From: Micromonospora sp. Llam0
GTDB lineage: Bacteria; Actinomycetota; Actinomycetes; Mycobacteriales; Micromonosporaceae
Reading direction: 5' to 3'
Length of the DNA stretch: 64,000 nt
Assembly (NCBI RefSeq): GCF_003751085.1
Contig: NZ_RJJY01000002.1
Location: forward strand, 868,001 to 932,000
Below the pieces are notes generated by a model that saw only the letters and a program-made list of their open reading frames with translations, was not told the DNA's origin and did no database searches. The position numbers were made by a program, and so were the translations under genes. Of the stretch, positions 24,916-33,190 are shown in pieces; the stretch's first letter is position 1; every line of letters starts with the position of its first letter.

Positions 24916-25287
24916 CGACCTAGCCGGCGTTTCCAGGTTCCCGAGACGACCGTCCGATGCCGCTGAGGCTGGAGCTTTCAACCCGGCACCCTCCCTGTCC
25001 CGTGTGGGGCGATCGTCTCGATACCACCACTGGTCGCCAGCAAGGCGAAACCCTCTACAACGGCCAGCAGGATATGGCCGGCACCGATCCGGCGACCAGG
25101 AATGACCATGATCTGACATCAGGCGAGTTGACCTTGGCTTCACCAGAGACGAAGTTGATCAGGATTGACGGTGATCGGCGGTCCTGGATGGCGACGGGTA
25201 GGCGGAGTACCGTCTGGTGTGGTGGTGTGCCGGGCTTCTCGGGCTGGTGTGCCGCTGTCCAGACCGTTGACGGGGAAGGGCTACCCG
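24916..25287. other. Divergent intergenic region, CHAT operon / XRE regulator
   Basis: This 372-bp stretch separates the operon's first start from the XRE start at 25288, so both promoters should lie here. It is noticeably less GC-rich around 25060-25170. A TACCGT hexamer at 25208-25213 could be a -10 for the XRE gene, but no good -35 is visible. I saw no clear operator palindrome. Confidence 0.4.
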
Positions 25288-26514
25288 ATGGCCACCATCG
25301 GCGACAACATCGCGCAGGTCAGGCGCCGACAGTCGATCACTCAGGAGCAGCTCGCGGCGGCGGCCGGGGTGAGCACGGAGACGATCCGGAAGCTGGAGAC
25401 GAATCAGCGTACGACGCCTCGGATCGCGACGTTGCATGCGATCGCGCGGGCGTTGGGGGTGCCGACGACGACTCTGCTCGGGGATGCGAGCACCGGGGCG
25501 GCCCGTCGGGAGCCCGGTCATCGTCCGTTGGCGTTACTCGATCTGCGTCGGGTGTTGATCCCGGCGCGTGGACCGGCCGGGTACGTCGCTGACGAGGTGC
25601 CGGCGTTGCCGGCGGCGGGTGTGCCGGGACGTCTCGCCGAAGCGGACCGCGCCTACCACCAGGGCGACTACGCGGCGGCGCTGGCTGTGTTGCCGCCGCT
25701 GATCGCCGGAGCCCGGCACGCCGTCGAGAACGCCGACGACGCCAACAGGCCGGCCGCGTACCGGACCTTGACCCGCGCCTATGAGGTGGCCGGCAGCCTG
25801 TTGATCCAGGTACGGGCAGTTGACCTCGCCTACCAGGCGGTGACTGCTGCGCTGGATGCTGCCGCGTCCGCCGGGGACGAACTGCTCAGCGCGGTGACGG
25901 TCAAGCGCATGACCTGGCTGTTGCTGCGCCAGGGCCGGCTGACCGACGCTGAGCGGCTGGCGATCGCCACCGCTGACAGCGTCGAGCCCCGGATCTCCCG
26001 GGCCACTCCGGATGAGCTGGCGGTGTGGGGCTGGCTGATGGTGAGTGCAGCCGCTGCTTCCGCTCGGGACAACCGGCCGGACGACGCGGCCGCCCAGCTC
26101 GACGTGGCGGCGGCCGCGACGGCCCGGCTGGGCACCCGACCAGTCAGTCCCGACCATCTACTCGTCGTCGGTGGGATGCGGTCGAGCAGGGTCGACATGA
26201 CGCGGGTCGAGGCGGCGGTGGTCGCTGGCGAGCCGCGTCGCGCGCTCGATCTGGCGGCCGACGTCCGCCGGGGCGGTGCGCCGATCACCTCCTGGCGGCG
26301 GCACCGGCTCGACGTCGCCCGCGCGCACGCCGAGTTGCGAGACTGGTCGGAAGCGACAGCGGTGCTCGGCGAGCTGGCTGCCGACGCTCCAGTGTGGCTG
26401 CGGCACCAGCGGTACGCCCGCGACACCGTCCGCATGATCACTACCAGTCGACGCCGGGCGATGGGCCAGGAGCTGGCGAAGCTCGCCGCATTGATGGACG
26501 GCCAGGCCGCCTGA
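25288..26514 (+). CDS. XRE-family regulator with helical (TPR-like) sensor region
   Basis: The product is 408 aa from ATG 25288, with GGAAGGG 7 nt upstream. The helix-turn-helix lies at about 4-62: IGDNIAQVRRRQSITQEQLAAAAGVSTETIRKLE and RIATLHAIARALGVP. The remaining ~340 residues are Ala/Leu-rich helical pairs (GDYAAALAVLPPLI, DLAYQAVTAALDAAAS), the layout of actinobacterial regulators whose helical repeats receive a ligand. It is divergent from the CHAT operon and may control it. No direct evidence ties the two beyond position. Confidence 0.85.
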   Translation: MATIGDNIAQVRRRQSITQEQLAAAAGVSTETIRKLETNQRTTPRIATLHAIARALGVPTTTLLGDASTGAARREPGHRPLALLDLRRVLIPARGPAGYVADEVPALPAAGVPGRLAEADRAYHQGDYAAALAVLPPLIAGARHAVENADDANRPAAYRTLTRAYEVAGSLLIQVRAVDLAYQAVTAALDAAASAGDELLSAVTVKRMTWLLLRQGRLTDAERLAIATADSVEPRISRATPDELAVWGWLMVSAAAASARDNRPDDAAAQLDVAAAATARLGTRPVSPDHLLVVGGMRSSRVDMTRVEAAVVAGEPRRALDLAADVRRGGAPITSWRRHRLDVARAHAELRDWSEATAVLGELAADAPVWLRHQRYARDTVRMITTSRRRAMGQELAKLAALMDGQAA

Positions 26515-26809
26515 CCTGCACAACCAGCACCTGGAGTACCGGTCTTGGGGTCTGCCGAACAACCGGCACGACCCAGGCATTCACTTTCAGTGATCAACTC
26601 GGCATCCTTCTACGTAGGACGGCGGTGCCGGGTCCCGCACCATCACACCGGCGGAACACCGCCCGGCCCGCCGTCCGCTCAGCTGGGCCCGACGTGTACC
26701 CGTGATCGCCCTTTTCGCGCGTCGGGCCCGCCCACTGGGCGGCGGCCCGGGGTCGACACGGAGAGCCACCTCGGGTCGCCGCCCTCCACACTCGTCGAGG
26801 GGGGCGTCT

Positions 26810-26983
26810 GTGTTCGGAAAATGGTTTCAGCGTGCGGACATACCGGTCGATGTGGTGTATCCGGTGCCGGGTCGGCGGCGGTACGCCGACCGGACGGTGC
26901 CGCCGCCGGACCGGCGGCCGGCGACGCGGACCGATCGCGCGGAGCGCCGGGGCGGCAACGCCGGCCGGCACTACCTGCGGTGA
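26810..26983 (+). CDS. Small hypothetical protein
   Basis: The product is 57 aa from GTG 26810, preceded by GAGGGGGG at a good distance. It begins VFGKWFQRADIPVDVVYPVPGRRRYADR and ends in an Arg-rich tail. The stop overlaps the next start by 4 bp (GTGA at 26980-26983). It is the first cistron of a three-gene translationally coupled set ending in an XRE regulator. I do not recognise the family. The 295 bp upstream (26515-26809) hold no gene I can support. Confidence 0.6.
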   Translation: MFGKWFQRADIPVDVVYPVPGRRRYADRTVPPPDRRPATRTDRAERRGGNAGRHYLR

Positions 26984-27249
26984 AGAAGCCCCGGGCCGGT
27001 GGCGGTGGGCCGGTGCACGAGCCGCTGCGTCCATCGTGGTGCTGTGCGGTGTGCCCGGAGGGGACGCCGTGGCCATGCCCACCCGGCCGCACCCAGTTGG
27101 CGGAGGCGTACGTGGGCGAGCCACTGGCGCTGGCGGTCGACGTCGGTGAGCTGCTGACGGTCGCCGCCGAGGAGGCCGGCATCACCGACCCGGCCAAGCT
27201 GTACGAACGCTTCGTCTCCTGGACCTGGATCGACGGCGGTCCCCGGTGA
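26980..27249 (+). CDS. Conserved-type small hypothetical protein
   Basis: The product is 89 aa from GTG 26980. The N-terminal part reads HEPLRPSWCCAVCPEGTPWPCPPGRTQL, with the Cys pattern C-C-x2-C-x6-C suggesting a metal-binding knuckle. An acidic helix pair follows, LALAVDVGELLTVAAEEAGITDPAKLYERFVSW. The HEPLRPSWxC..C start is familiar from small actinobacterial proteins often mislabelled flavin reductase; no flavin site is visible. It overlaps both neighbours by GTGA, so it is coupled to the XRE gene at 27246. Confidence 0.7.
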   Translation: MKKPRAGGGGPVHEPLRPSWCCAVCPEGTPWPCPPGRTQLAEAYVGEPLALAVDVGELLTVAAEEAGITDPAKLYERFVSWTWIDGGPR

Positions 27250-28490
27250 CTGTGGCGGTCGGGCGTCGGGTGGCCCTGTGGCGGGTGCGGCGGCGGATGA
27301 CCCAGCAGGTGCTCGCCGACCGGGTCGGCCGGTCGAAGAGCTGGGTGGAGAAGGTCGAGCGCGGGGTCCGGACCCTGGACCGATTCTCGCTGATCCAGCA
27401 GGTTGCCGACGTGCTGCGGGTCGACCCGACGGAGCTGCTGGGCGACACCGGCCAGCCGCAGATCGGCGGCGCGCCGGCCGGTGTCGACGCGGTCCGGGCG
27501 GCCCTCGCGCGATACGAGGTGTTCGCCGCCGGTCCGGCCGGTCCGGCACCCGATGCCGGGGAGGTGTCGCAGCGGGTCGAGCATGCCTGGTCGACGTACC
27601 GGCACGGGGACCATCCCCGGCTGCTGCGGACGGTGCCGGAGCTGCTGGACGCCGCACGCCGGCTGCACACCGCGCGACCAGAGCATGGGACGGGGCTACT
27701 GGTGCAGGGGTACCGGGTCACCGCGCTCGTGCTGGTGAAGGTGGGCGAGGCGGAGCTGGCCTGGCTGGCCGCCGACCGGGCACTCGCGACGGCGGGCAGC
27801 GATCCGCTGCTGGCCGGGTCGGCGGCGGTGCCGCTCGCGCAGGCGCTGCGCGGGCTGGGCCAGAGCCGGCTGGCGATGACCACAGCGGTCGCCGCCGCCG
27901 ACCGGGTCGCCGCATCGAGCCGTGGAGCCGCATCGAGCCGTGGAGCCGCGTCGACGCAGTGCCGGGCGGTGTACGGGACGTTGCTGCTGCAGGCCGGGTT
28001 GGCCGCCGCCGGCTGCGGCGACACACACAGCGTCGGTGAGCTACTCGGCCGGGCTGCCGACGTCGCTGACCGGATGGGTGACGGGCAGGACTATCGGACG
28101 GCGAGCTTCGCCCCGGCAGCCGTCGAGCTGGCGCACATCGTGGCGGCGGTGGACTCGGGCGATGCCCAGCAGGCGGTACGCCGACACGAAACAGCCACCC
28201 AGCGGCAGGCATGGCGCGGGCTGCCCGCCGAGCACCGGGCGGCGTACCTGGTGGACGCCGCGCGGGCGTACCTCGACGTCGCTGACCTCACTGCGGCAGG
28301 ACGGTGGCTCGTCGAAGCGGACCGCGTCGCACCGGCTGAAATCCGCTCCCGGCCTTCCGCCCGTACCCTCGTGGCTGAGATTTTCCGCCACGGACCGCAG
28401 GTCGCCGGCGTCGCCCGGCTGGCGACGGCGCTCGGGCTGACGAGATCCGGAAACGAGGGAACCTCCATGACCCGCATCCGGCCGGTTTGA
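27246..28490 (+). CDS. XRE-family regulator with helical sensor region (second copy)
   Basis: The product is 414 aa from GTG 27246. The helix-turn-helix lies at about 5-65: GRRVALWRVRRRMTQQVLADRVGRSKSWVEKVERG and IQQVADVLRVDPTELLG. The rest is helical repeats similar in kind to the regulator at 25288. A tandem 18-bp repeat at about 27912-27950 encodes AASSRG twice, probably a recent slippage. The last dozen codons (EGTSMTRIRPV) are encoded by the left arm and loop of the downstream terminator. Last gene of a three-cistron set with two GTGA overlaps. Confidence 0.85.
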   Translation: MTVAVGRRVALWRVRRRMTQQVLADRVGRSKSWVEKVERGVRTLDRFSLIQQVADVLRVDPTELLGDTGQPQIGGAPAGVDAVRAALARYEVFAAGPAGPAPDAGEVSQRVEHAWSTYRHGDHPRLLRTVPELLDAARRLHTARPEHGTGLLVQGYRVTALVLVKVGEAELAWLAADRALATAGSDPLLAGSAAVPLAQALRGLGQSRLAMTTAVAAADRVAASSRGAASSRGAASTQCRAVYGTLLLQAGLAAAGCGDTHSVGELLGRAADVADRMGDGQDYRTASFAPAAVELAHIVAAVDSGDAQQAVRRHETATQRQAWRGLPAEHRAAYLVDAARAYLDVADLTAAGRWLVEADRVAPAEIRSRPSARTLVAEIFRHGPQVAGVARLATALGLTRSGNEGTSMTRIRPV

Positions 28491-28510
28491 GGGTCATGGA
28501 GGTTCCCTCG
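28454..28510. terminator. Bidirectional terminator (XRE / PrsW)
   Basis: A perfect 20-bp stem (28454-28473 with 28491-28510) and a 17-nt loop. It lies between convergent genes and overlaps the end of the XRE coding sequence. Confidence 0.8.
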
Positions 28511-28537
28511 GCAGCTGCAGCTGCTGCCACCCGCTGG

Positions 28538-30394
28538 CTAACCCGGGGGCGGGCCGTAGCCGGGCGGCGGTGGGTTGTAGTGGCCGGGCCGGACCTGGTA
28601 TCCGGATGGCGGACCGTAGCCCGGCGGGGGCGGTTGACCATAGCCCGGCGGAGGCGGTTGACCATAGCCCGGCGGAGGCGGTTGACCATAGCCCGGCGGA
28701 GGCGGTTGACCATAGCCCGGCGGCGGAAAGCCGTAGCCAGGGGGCGGGCCGTAACCGGGTGGCGGAGTGCCGTAGCCGGAGAACGGGGGTTGGCCGTAGC
28801 CGGGCGGGGTGCCCGGCCCGGCACCGGGCCAGCCCGGATAGCCGGAATACGCCGGTGGTGGTGGTGCGGTGAGCACCACCGGGATCGGCACCACCGGCTC
28901 ATCCGGCGCGGGCACCTGCCGCTGGCTGCCGTCCGGGAAGGTGATCTGGTAGTCCGCCCCGTTCCACAGCGCCTGTGGCGCCTGCGGATCCCGGCCGACG
29001 AACGCCTGCCGGTAGCCGGCCAACGCGGTCAGCAGCCGCTGCTCCTCCTTGGCGTGCCGGGCCAGCTCCTTCGGTTTGCTCTCCAGGCCGCGCAGTAGCC
29101 CGTCGCGCAGCAGCGCCAGCTTGGTGGCGGCGGCCTGGAAGTCGCGCATCGCCCGTACGCCCGGCTCGCCGGCCACCCGGCTGGCCCAGCGGCGCGCCGA
29201 GTGCCGCCGGCCCAGGCTGCCCAACGCCGCCACCTCCGGGGGGGTGAACCAGCCGGCCCGGACGTAGTCGGGCAGCACCCGCTCAGTCAGCCGCCCTTCC
29301 CAGCTGCGCAGCCACACCGCCAAGCCGACCATGCCGAAGAAGATCGGCACCATCAGGCCGATGTAGCCGTACAGCAGGATCAGGGTCTGGCCGGTCGCCT
29401 CGACCAACGTCGGAATCAGGTTCCAGGCCCCGTGCAGCATCATCGCCAGCAGCAGCCCGGCGGTCGGCGCGAGCACCCGGATCCGCCGGTCGGCGCTGCG
29501 CGCGGCCACCCCGAGACCGACACCGGCCATCGAGGTGAACAGGGGGTGGGCGAAGCCGGTGAACAGAATCCGGACGATGAAGATGGCGAAGACGTTCTGC
29601 GCGCCGGTCGCCGGGCCGTACTGCTCGGCGCCGGCGGCGTAGCCGTATCCGCCGAGGTAGAGGATGTTCTCCACCATCGCGAAGCCGATCGCGGACATGC
29701 CACAGTAGACGATCCCGTCGGTGATGCCGGACCACTCGCGGCGGCGGGTCAGCAGCAGCAGGATCGGGCCGAGGGTCTTGGTCAGCTCCTCGATGAACGG
29801 CGCCACCAGCACCGCCACCAGCGCTTCCGAGTAACCCAGGTTGTAGAGCAGATCTGCCGAGAAGTTGTTCACGTTCAGCGAGGCGTACGTGGAGACGAAC
29901 GCCCCCCAGGCGAAGCAGAAGGCGAGGTAGCGCACCGGCTCCGGTTCGTACCGGTCCAGCCACAGGAAACAGGCGACCAGCACCGGTACGGGCAGCACCG
30001 CCGCGATGACGCCGACGGTCAACGCGACCGGGCCGAGCGCGGTGCCGAGGTAGACCAGGATGGCGACGCCGCAGCCGGCGATCAGCACCACGATGCCGGC
30101 CAACGCCAGCCAGCGCAGCCAGACGCTGCGCCGCAGCCGACCGGCCGGCACGACCCCGTCCGCCGGCTCCGCCTGGGCAGCCGCTGGGGCCACCGGCTCC
30201 GCCGCTGACGCCGCTGGTTCCGCCGCAGCTGCCGGATCCGCTGCGGGTGGTGGGTCGGCCGGAGACACCGGCTCCGCCGACGTCTCCGGAGCTGGCTGCT
30301 CGGGCGGGGACACCGCGTCCACCGGTTCGGTCGGATCGGTCGAATCCGCCGCAGGGCGGGAGCCGGATGGACCACCGGGGACAGTGTCGGACAT
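28538..30394 (-). CDS. prsW: PrsW-family intramembrane metalloprotease with Pro/Gly/Tyr-rich tail
   Basis: The product is 618 aa from ATG 30394, leaderless (TACGCT 6 nt upstream). Residues 1-90 are an acidic Pro/Ala/Glu linker. Several membrane helices carry the PrsW motifs: APFIEELTKTLG (EExxK), FAMVENILYLGGY, FAHPLFTSMAG and MMLHGAWN, the His and Glu ligands of the metal site. A cytoplasmic helical part follows (LLRGLESKPKELARHAKEEQRLL). The tail of about 100 residues is built of PGYGQPPP repeats. The family cleaves membrane anti-sigma factors in Bacillus; the substrate here is unknown. Confidence 0.9.
   Translation of the reverse strand: MSDTVPGGPSGSRPAADSTDPTEPVDAVSPPEQPAPETSAEPVSPADPPPAADPAAAAEPAASAAEPVAPAAAQAEPADGVVPAGRLRRSVWLRWLALAGIVVLIAGCGVAILVYLGTALGPVALTVGVIAAVLPVPVLVACFLWLDRYEPEPVRYLAFCFAWGAFVSTYASLNVNNFSADLLYNLGYSEALVAVLVAPFIEELTKTLGPILLLLTRRREWSGITDGIVYCGMSAIGFAMVENILYLGGYGYAAGAEQYGPATGAQNVFAIFIVRILFTGFAHPLFTSMAGVGLGVAARSADRRIRVLAPTAGLLLAMMLHGAWNLIPTLVEATGQTLILLYGYIGLMVPIFFGMVGLAVWLRSWEGRLTERVLPDYVRAGWFTPPEVAALGSLGRRHSARRWASRVAGEPGVRAMRDFQAAATKLALLRDGLLRGLESKPKELARHAKEEQRLLTALAGYRQAFVGRDPQAPQALWNGADYQITFPDGSQRQVPAPDEPVVPIPVVLTAPPPPAYSGYPGWPGAGPGTPPGYGQPPFSGYGTPPPGYGPPPGYGFPPPGYGQPPPPGYGQPPPPGYGQPPPPGYGQPPPPGYGPPSGYQVRPGHYNPPPPGYGPPPG
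28633..28728 (-). repeat. 24-bp tandem repeat encoding PGYGQPPP
   Basis: About four nearly perfect 24-bp units (plus strand GACCATAGCCCGGCGGAGGC plus four bases) in the 3' part of prsW. Each encodes one eight-residue unit. Confidence 0.85.
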
Positions 30395-30400
30395 TGGGCT

Positions 30401-30406
30401 AGCGTA
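30401..30406 (-). promoter_or_regulatory. -10 hexamer of prsW
   Basis: TACGCT is 6 nt from ATG 30394 with no Shine-Dalgarno sequence, consistent with a leaderless transcript. Confidence 0.6.
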
Positions 30407-30483
30407 GCCAGCGCCGACCAACGGCGGGCAGCGTGTCGCCCGCCGGACCCGACCGGCGGGGGTATGCCGCCGTCCCCGGCCGG

Positions 30484-31650
30484 CTACTCCGGGCCGTCGC
30501 GCCCGAACGCCTCGCTGACCATCTCCTCGACCGCGCCCGCTTCGGTGCCGCTGGCCCGGACCAGGTCGCTCGCGGTAGCCCTGATCTGGGCGACCACCAC
30601 GCTGCCGTTGAACCCCACCCCGGCGTCGTACGCCGCGCCGGCGCACCGGGCGGCGTCCAGCGCGCGCCGTCGGGTGCGTACCGGGTCGGTGCCGGCGTCG
30701 AGTTCGTGGCGCAGAATCCGCACCGCGTCGCCCAGGTGACAGACCGCCTCCGGCAGGGCGGACGGCACCGGCTCGTCCTCGGTCAGCATGGAGACCACCC
30801 GACGGGTCAGCACCCGCGAGTTGCGCAGCCCTCGGGTGACGTACTCGGCGCTCTCCGCGTACTGGGCCAGTGGGCCGCGGGCCCGCCAGCGCGCCGGTGC
30901 CAGGACCGCCGTCTCGTGTCCCGCCTCGACCGCGTCCCGGAACTCGGACAGCTCCTTCTCGGCCTCGTGCAGCCGTTTCGACGCGTTCTCCGCCCGGCGG
31001 CGGTCCCGCCCGGCCAGCGCCTTGCCGCTGAGGATCAGCATGTCGGACAGCACGTCCAACGCCGGGTCGGCGGCCCGGCGCACGATGACCAGCGGGTTGA
31101 GCGGCAGCAGCAGGATCAGCACCACCAGCCCGATCAGCCCGCCGACCATGGCGTCGATGAACCGGTCCGGGTAGAGGCTGTTGGTCTGCGGGGTGAGGGT
31201 GGCGACCAGCACCCCGGACGACGCGGCCTGGGTGACCAGCGCGGCGCCGCTGCCCAGGAAGACGGCGGCCACCACCGCGAGCGGCACGATCAGCAGCAAC
31301 TGCCAGGTGCCGGTGCCGATGGTGATGATGATCAGGTCGCCGATGGCGATCCCGACCGCGACGCCGACCACCAGTTCGGAGGCGCGTTTGAGCCGTTGCC
31401 CGATCGAGGCGCTGAGGATGATCACTGCTGAGATCGGGGCGAAGAAGGGCAGCGGGTGGCCGATCACCCGACGGGCGATGAACCAGGCCAGCGCCGCCGC
31501 CAGGCCGGCCTGCAGGGCGAGTACGAGGTTGGCGCGGACCCGTTCGGACCGCTCCCGGACCTCGATGGAGACCCGGCTGCGGGTCAGCGTGAGCAGCCCG
31601 GTGAGGCGGGGTGCCGCCGCCGCGCGTGGTGGCTTCCCGGCGACGGCCAT
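30484..31650 (-). CDS. FUSC / aromatic acid exporter-family membrane protein
   Basis: The product is 388 aa from ATG 31650. An N-terminal block of about six membrane helices (LVLALQAGLAAALAWFIA, FFAPISAVIILSASIGQRLKRASEL, then three more) carries the FUSC/ArAE pattern FxAPISAVIxLxxSxGxRxxRxxxxxxGxxxG. A cytoplasmic helical half follows (ENASKRLHEAEKELSEFRDAV). Family members export aromatic carboxylates, but the substrate is not predictable. TACGCT lies 6 nt before the ATG. Confidence 0.85.
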   Translation of the reverse strand: MAVAGKPPRAAAAPRLTGLLTLTRSRVSIEVRERSERVRANLVLALQAGLAAALAWFIARRVIGHPLPFFAPISAVIILSASIGQRLKRASELVVGVAVGIAIGDLIIITIGTGTWQLLLIVPLAVVAAVFLGSGAALVTQAASSGVLVATLTPQTNSLYPDRFIDAMVGGLIGLVVLILLLPLNPLVIVRRAADPALDVLSDMLILSGKALAGRDRRRAENASKRLHEAEKELSEFRDAVEAGHETAVLAPARWRARGPLAQYAESAEYVTRGLRNSRVLTRRVVSMLTEDEPVPSALPEAVCHLGDAVRILRHELDAGTDPVRTRRRALDAARCAGAAYDAGVGFNGSVVVAQIRATASDLVRASGTEAGAVEEMVSEAFGRDGPE

Positions 31651-31656
31651 GCGGGC

Positions 31657-31743
31657 AGCGTACCGAGCAATTTGCCGCTTATGGCGGTATTGCCCATCCG
31701 GTCACGCCCGAGGTGGCCGGTCCGGTGCCGCGCTGGCTAGCCT
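31657..31743. promoter_or_regulatory. Divergent leaderless promoters (FUSC / FAD oxidase)
   Basis: The minus-strand TACGCT (31657-31662) is 6 nt from ATG 31650. The plus-strand TAGCCT (31738-31743) is 6 nt from ATG 31750. Confidence 0.6.
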
Positions 31744-31749
31744 GCGAAG

Positions 31750-33144
31750 ATGTCCGACCTCATCGAGGCCCTCCGCGCGGCGCTGCCCGACGCCGCGGTG
31801 CTCACCGACCCCGACCTGCTGCGCGGCCACCAGCGCGACGAGGCCGACCTGTGCGCCGCCGGCACCCCGGCCGTCGTGGTCCGCCCCCGGACGACCGCCG
31901 AGGTGGTCGCCACCGTCTGTGTCGCCGACCGGTACGGCGTACCCGTGGTGCCGCAGGGGGCGCGGACCGGGCTGGCCGGCGCGGCGAACGCGGTCGACGG
32001 CGCGGTGGTGCTCTCCACCGCCGCGATGGACCGGATCGTCGACGTCGACCCGGTCAACCGCACCGCCGTCGTGCAGCCCGGCGTGGTCAACGCCGCCCTG
32101 GCCGCCGAGGTGGGCCGGCACGGCCTGCGCTACCCGCCGGACCCCGGCTCGTGGGAGTCGTCCACCATCGGCGGAAACGTGGCCACCAACGCCGGCGGCA
32201 TGTGCTGCGTCAAGTACGGCGTGACCGGCGAGTACGTCATCGGGCTCGAAGTGGTGCTGGCCAGCGGCGAGGTGCTGCGCACCGGCCGGCGCACCGCCAA
32301 GGGGGTGGCCGGATACGACCTGACCCGGCTGTTCGTCGGCTCCGAAGGCACCCTCGGCGTGATCACCGAGGTGACCGTCGCGTTGCGGCCGGCCGCCGAC
32401 ACCTCCCTCACCCTGGTCGCGGTCTTCGACTCCACCGCGGCGGCCGGCACCGCCGTCGCCGGTATCGCCTCCGGCGGGCTCAGCCCCAGCCTGCTGGAAC
32501 TGCTGGACCGCACCCACCTGCAGGCGATCGAGGCGTACCGGCCGATGGGGTTGCGCACCGACGCCGCCGCGCTGCTGCTCGCCTCGGTCGACACCGGCAC
32601 CGCCGCCGGCACCGACCTGGACCGGATCGCGCAGGTGTGCACCGCCGCCGGCGCCGCCGAGGTGTACGCCGCCAGCGACGCGGTCGAGGCCGCCGCCCTG
32701 CTGCAGGCCCGCCGGCTGGCCCACCCGGCGATGGAACGCCTCGCCGCGCGGACCTTCCCCGCCGGCAACGGCGGGCTGATCATCGACGACGTGGCGGTGC
32801 CCCGCTCGGCGCTGTCCCGGATGCTCGACGGCGTCGAGGCGATCGCCGCCGAACACGCCGTACCGATCGGCGTCGTCGGGCACGCCGGCGACGGCAACCT
32901 GCACCCGAACATCGTGGTCGACCGGGCCGACCCGGACAGCCTGACGCGCGGCCGGGCCGCCTTCGACGCGATCATGCGCCTCGGGCTGGACCTGGGCGGC
33001 ACCTGCACCGGCGAGCACGGGGTCGGCCTGCTCAAACGCGACTGGCTGGCCGAGGAGATCGGCCCGGTCGGCATGCGGGTGCACCGCGCGGTCAAGCAGG
33101 CGCTGGACCCGACGAATCTGCTGAACCCCGGCAAACTGCTCTGA
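31750..33144 (+). CDS. FAD-linked oxidase, GlcD/D-lactate dehydrogenase type
   Basis: The product is 464 aa. The PCMH-type FAD-binding domain has VVPQGARTGLAGAANAVDGAVVLS, then STIGGNVATNAGGMCCVKYGVT and FVGSEGTLGVITEVT. The C-terminal substrate domain carries the family's VVGHAGDGNLHPNIV and TGEHGVGLLKRDWL motifs, with metal/substrate-binding His residues. It oxidises a 2-hydroxy acid such as glycolate or D-lactate. The partner subunits GlcE/GlcF are not nearby, so D-lactate dehydrogenase is as likely. The gene name is left open. Confidence 0.9.
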   Translation: MSDLIEALRAALPDAAVLTDPDLLRGHQRDEADLCAAGTPAVVVRPRTTAEVVATVCVADRYGVPVVPQGARTGLAGAANAVDGAVVLSTAAMDRIVDVDPVNRTAVVQPGVVNAALAAEVGRHGLRYPPDPGSWESSTIGGNVATNAGGMCCVKYGVTGEYVIGLEVVLASGEVLRTGRRTAKGVAGYDLTRLFVGSEGTLGVITEVTVALRPAADTSLTLVAVFDSTAAAGTAVAGIASGGLSPSLLELLDRTHLQAIEAYRPMGLRTDAAALLLASVDTGTAAGTDLDRIAQVCTAAGAAEVYAASDAVEAAALLQARRLAHPAMERLAARTFPAGNGGLIIDDVAVPRSALSRMLDGVEAIAAEHAVPIGVVGHAGDGNLHPNIVVDRADPDSLTRGRAAFDAIMRLGLDLGGTCTGEHGVGLLKRDWLAEEIGPVGMRVHRAVKQALDPTNLLNPGKLL

Positions 33145-33190
33145 CCTGCAGCCGGCCGGACGGACCAGCCGGGTCAGCAGGGGCGGATGT

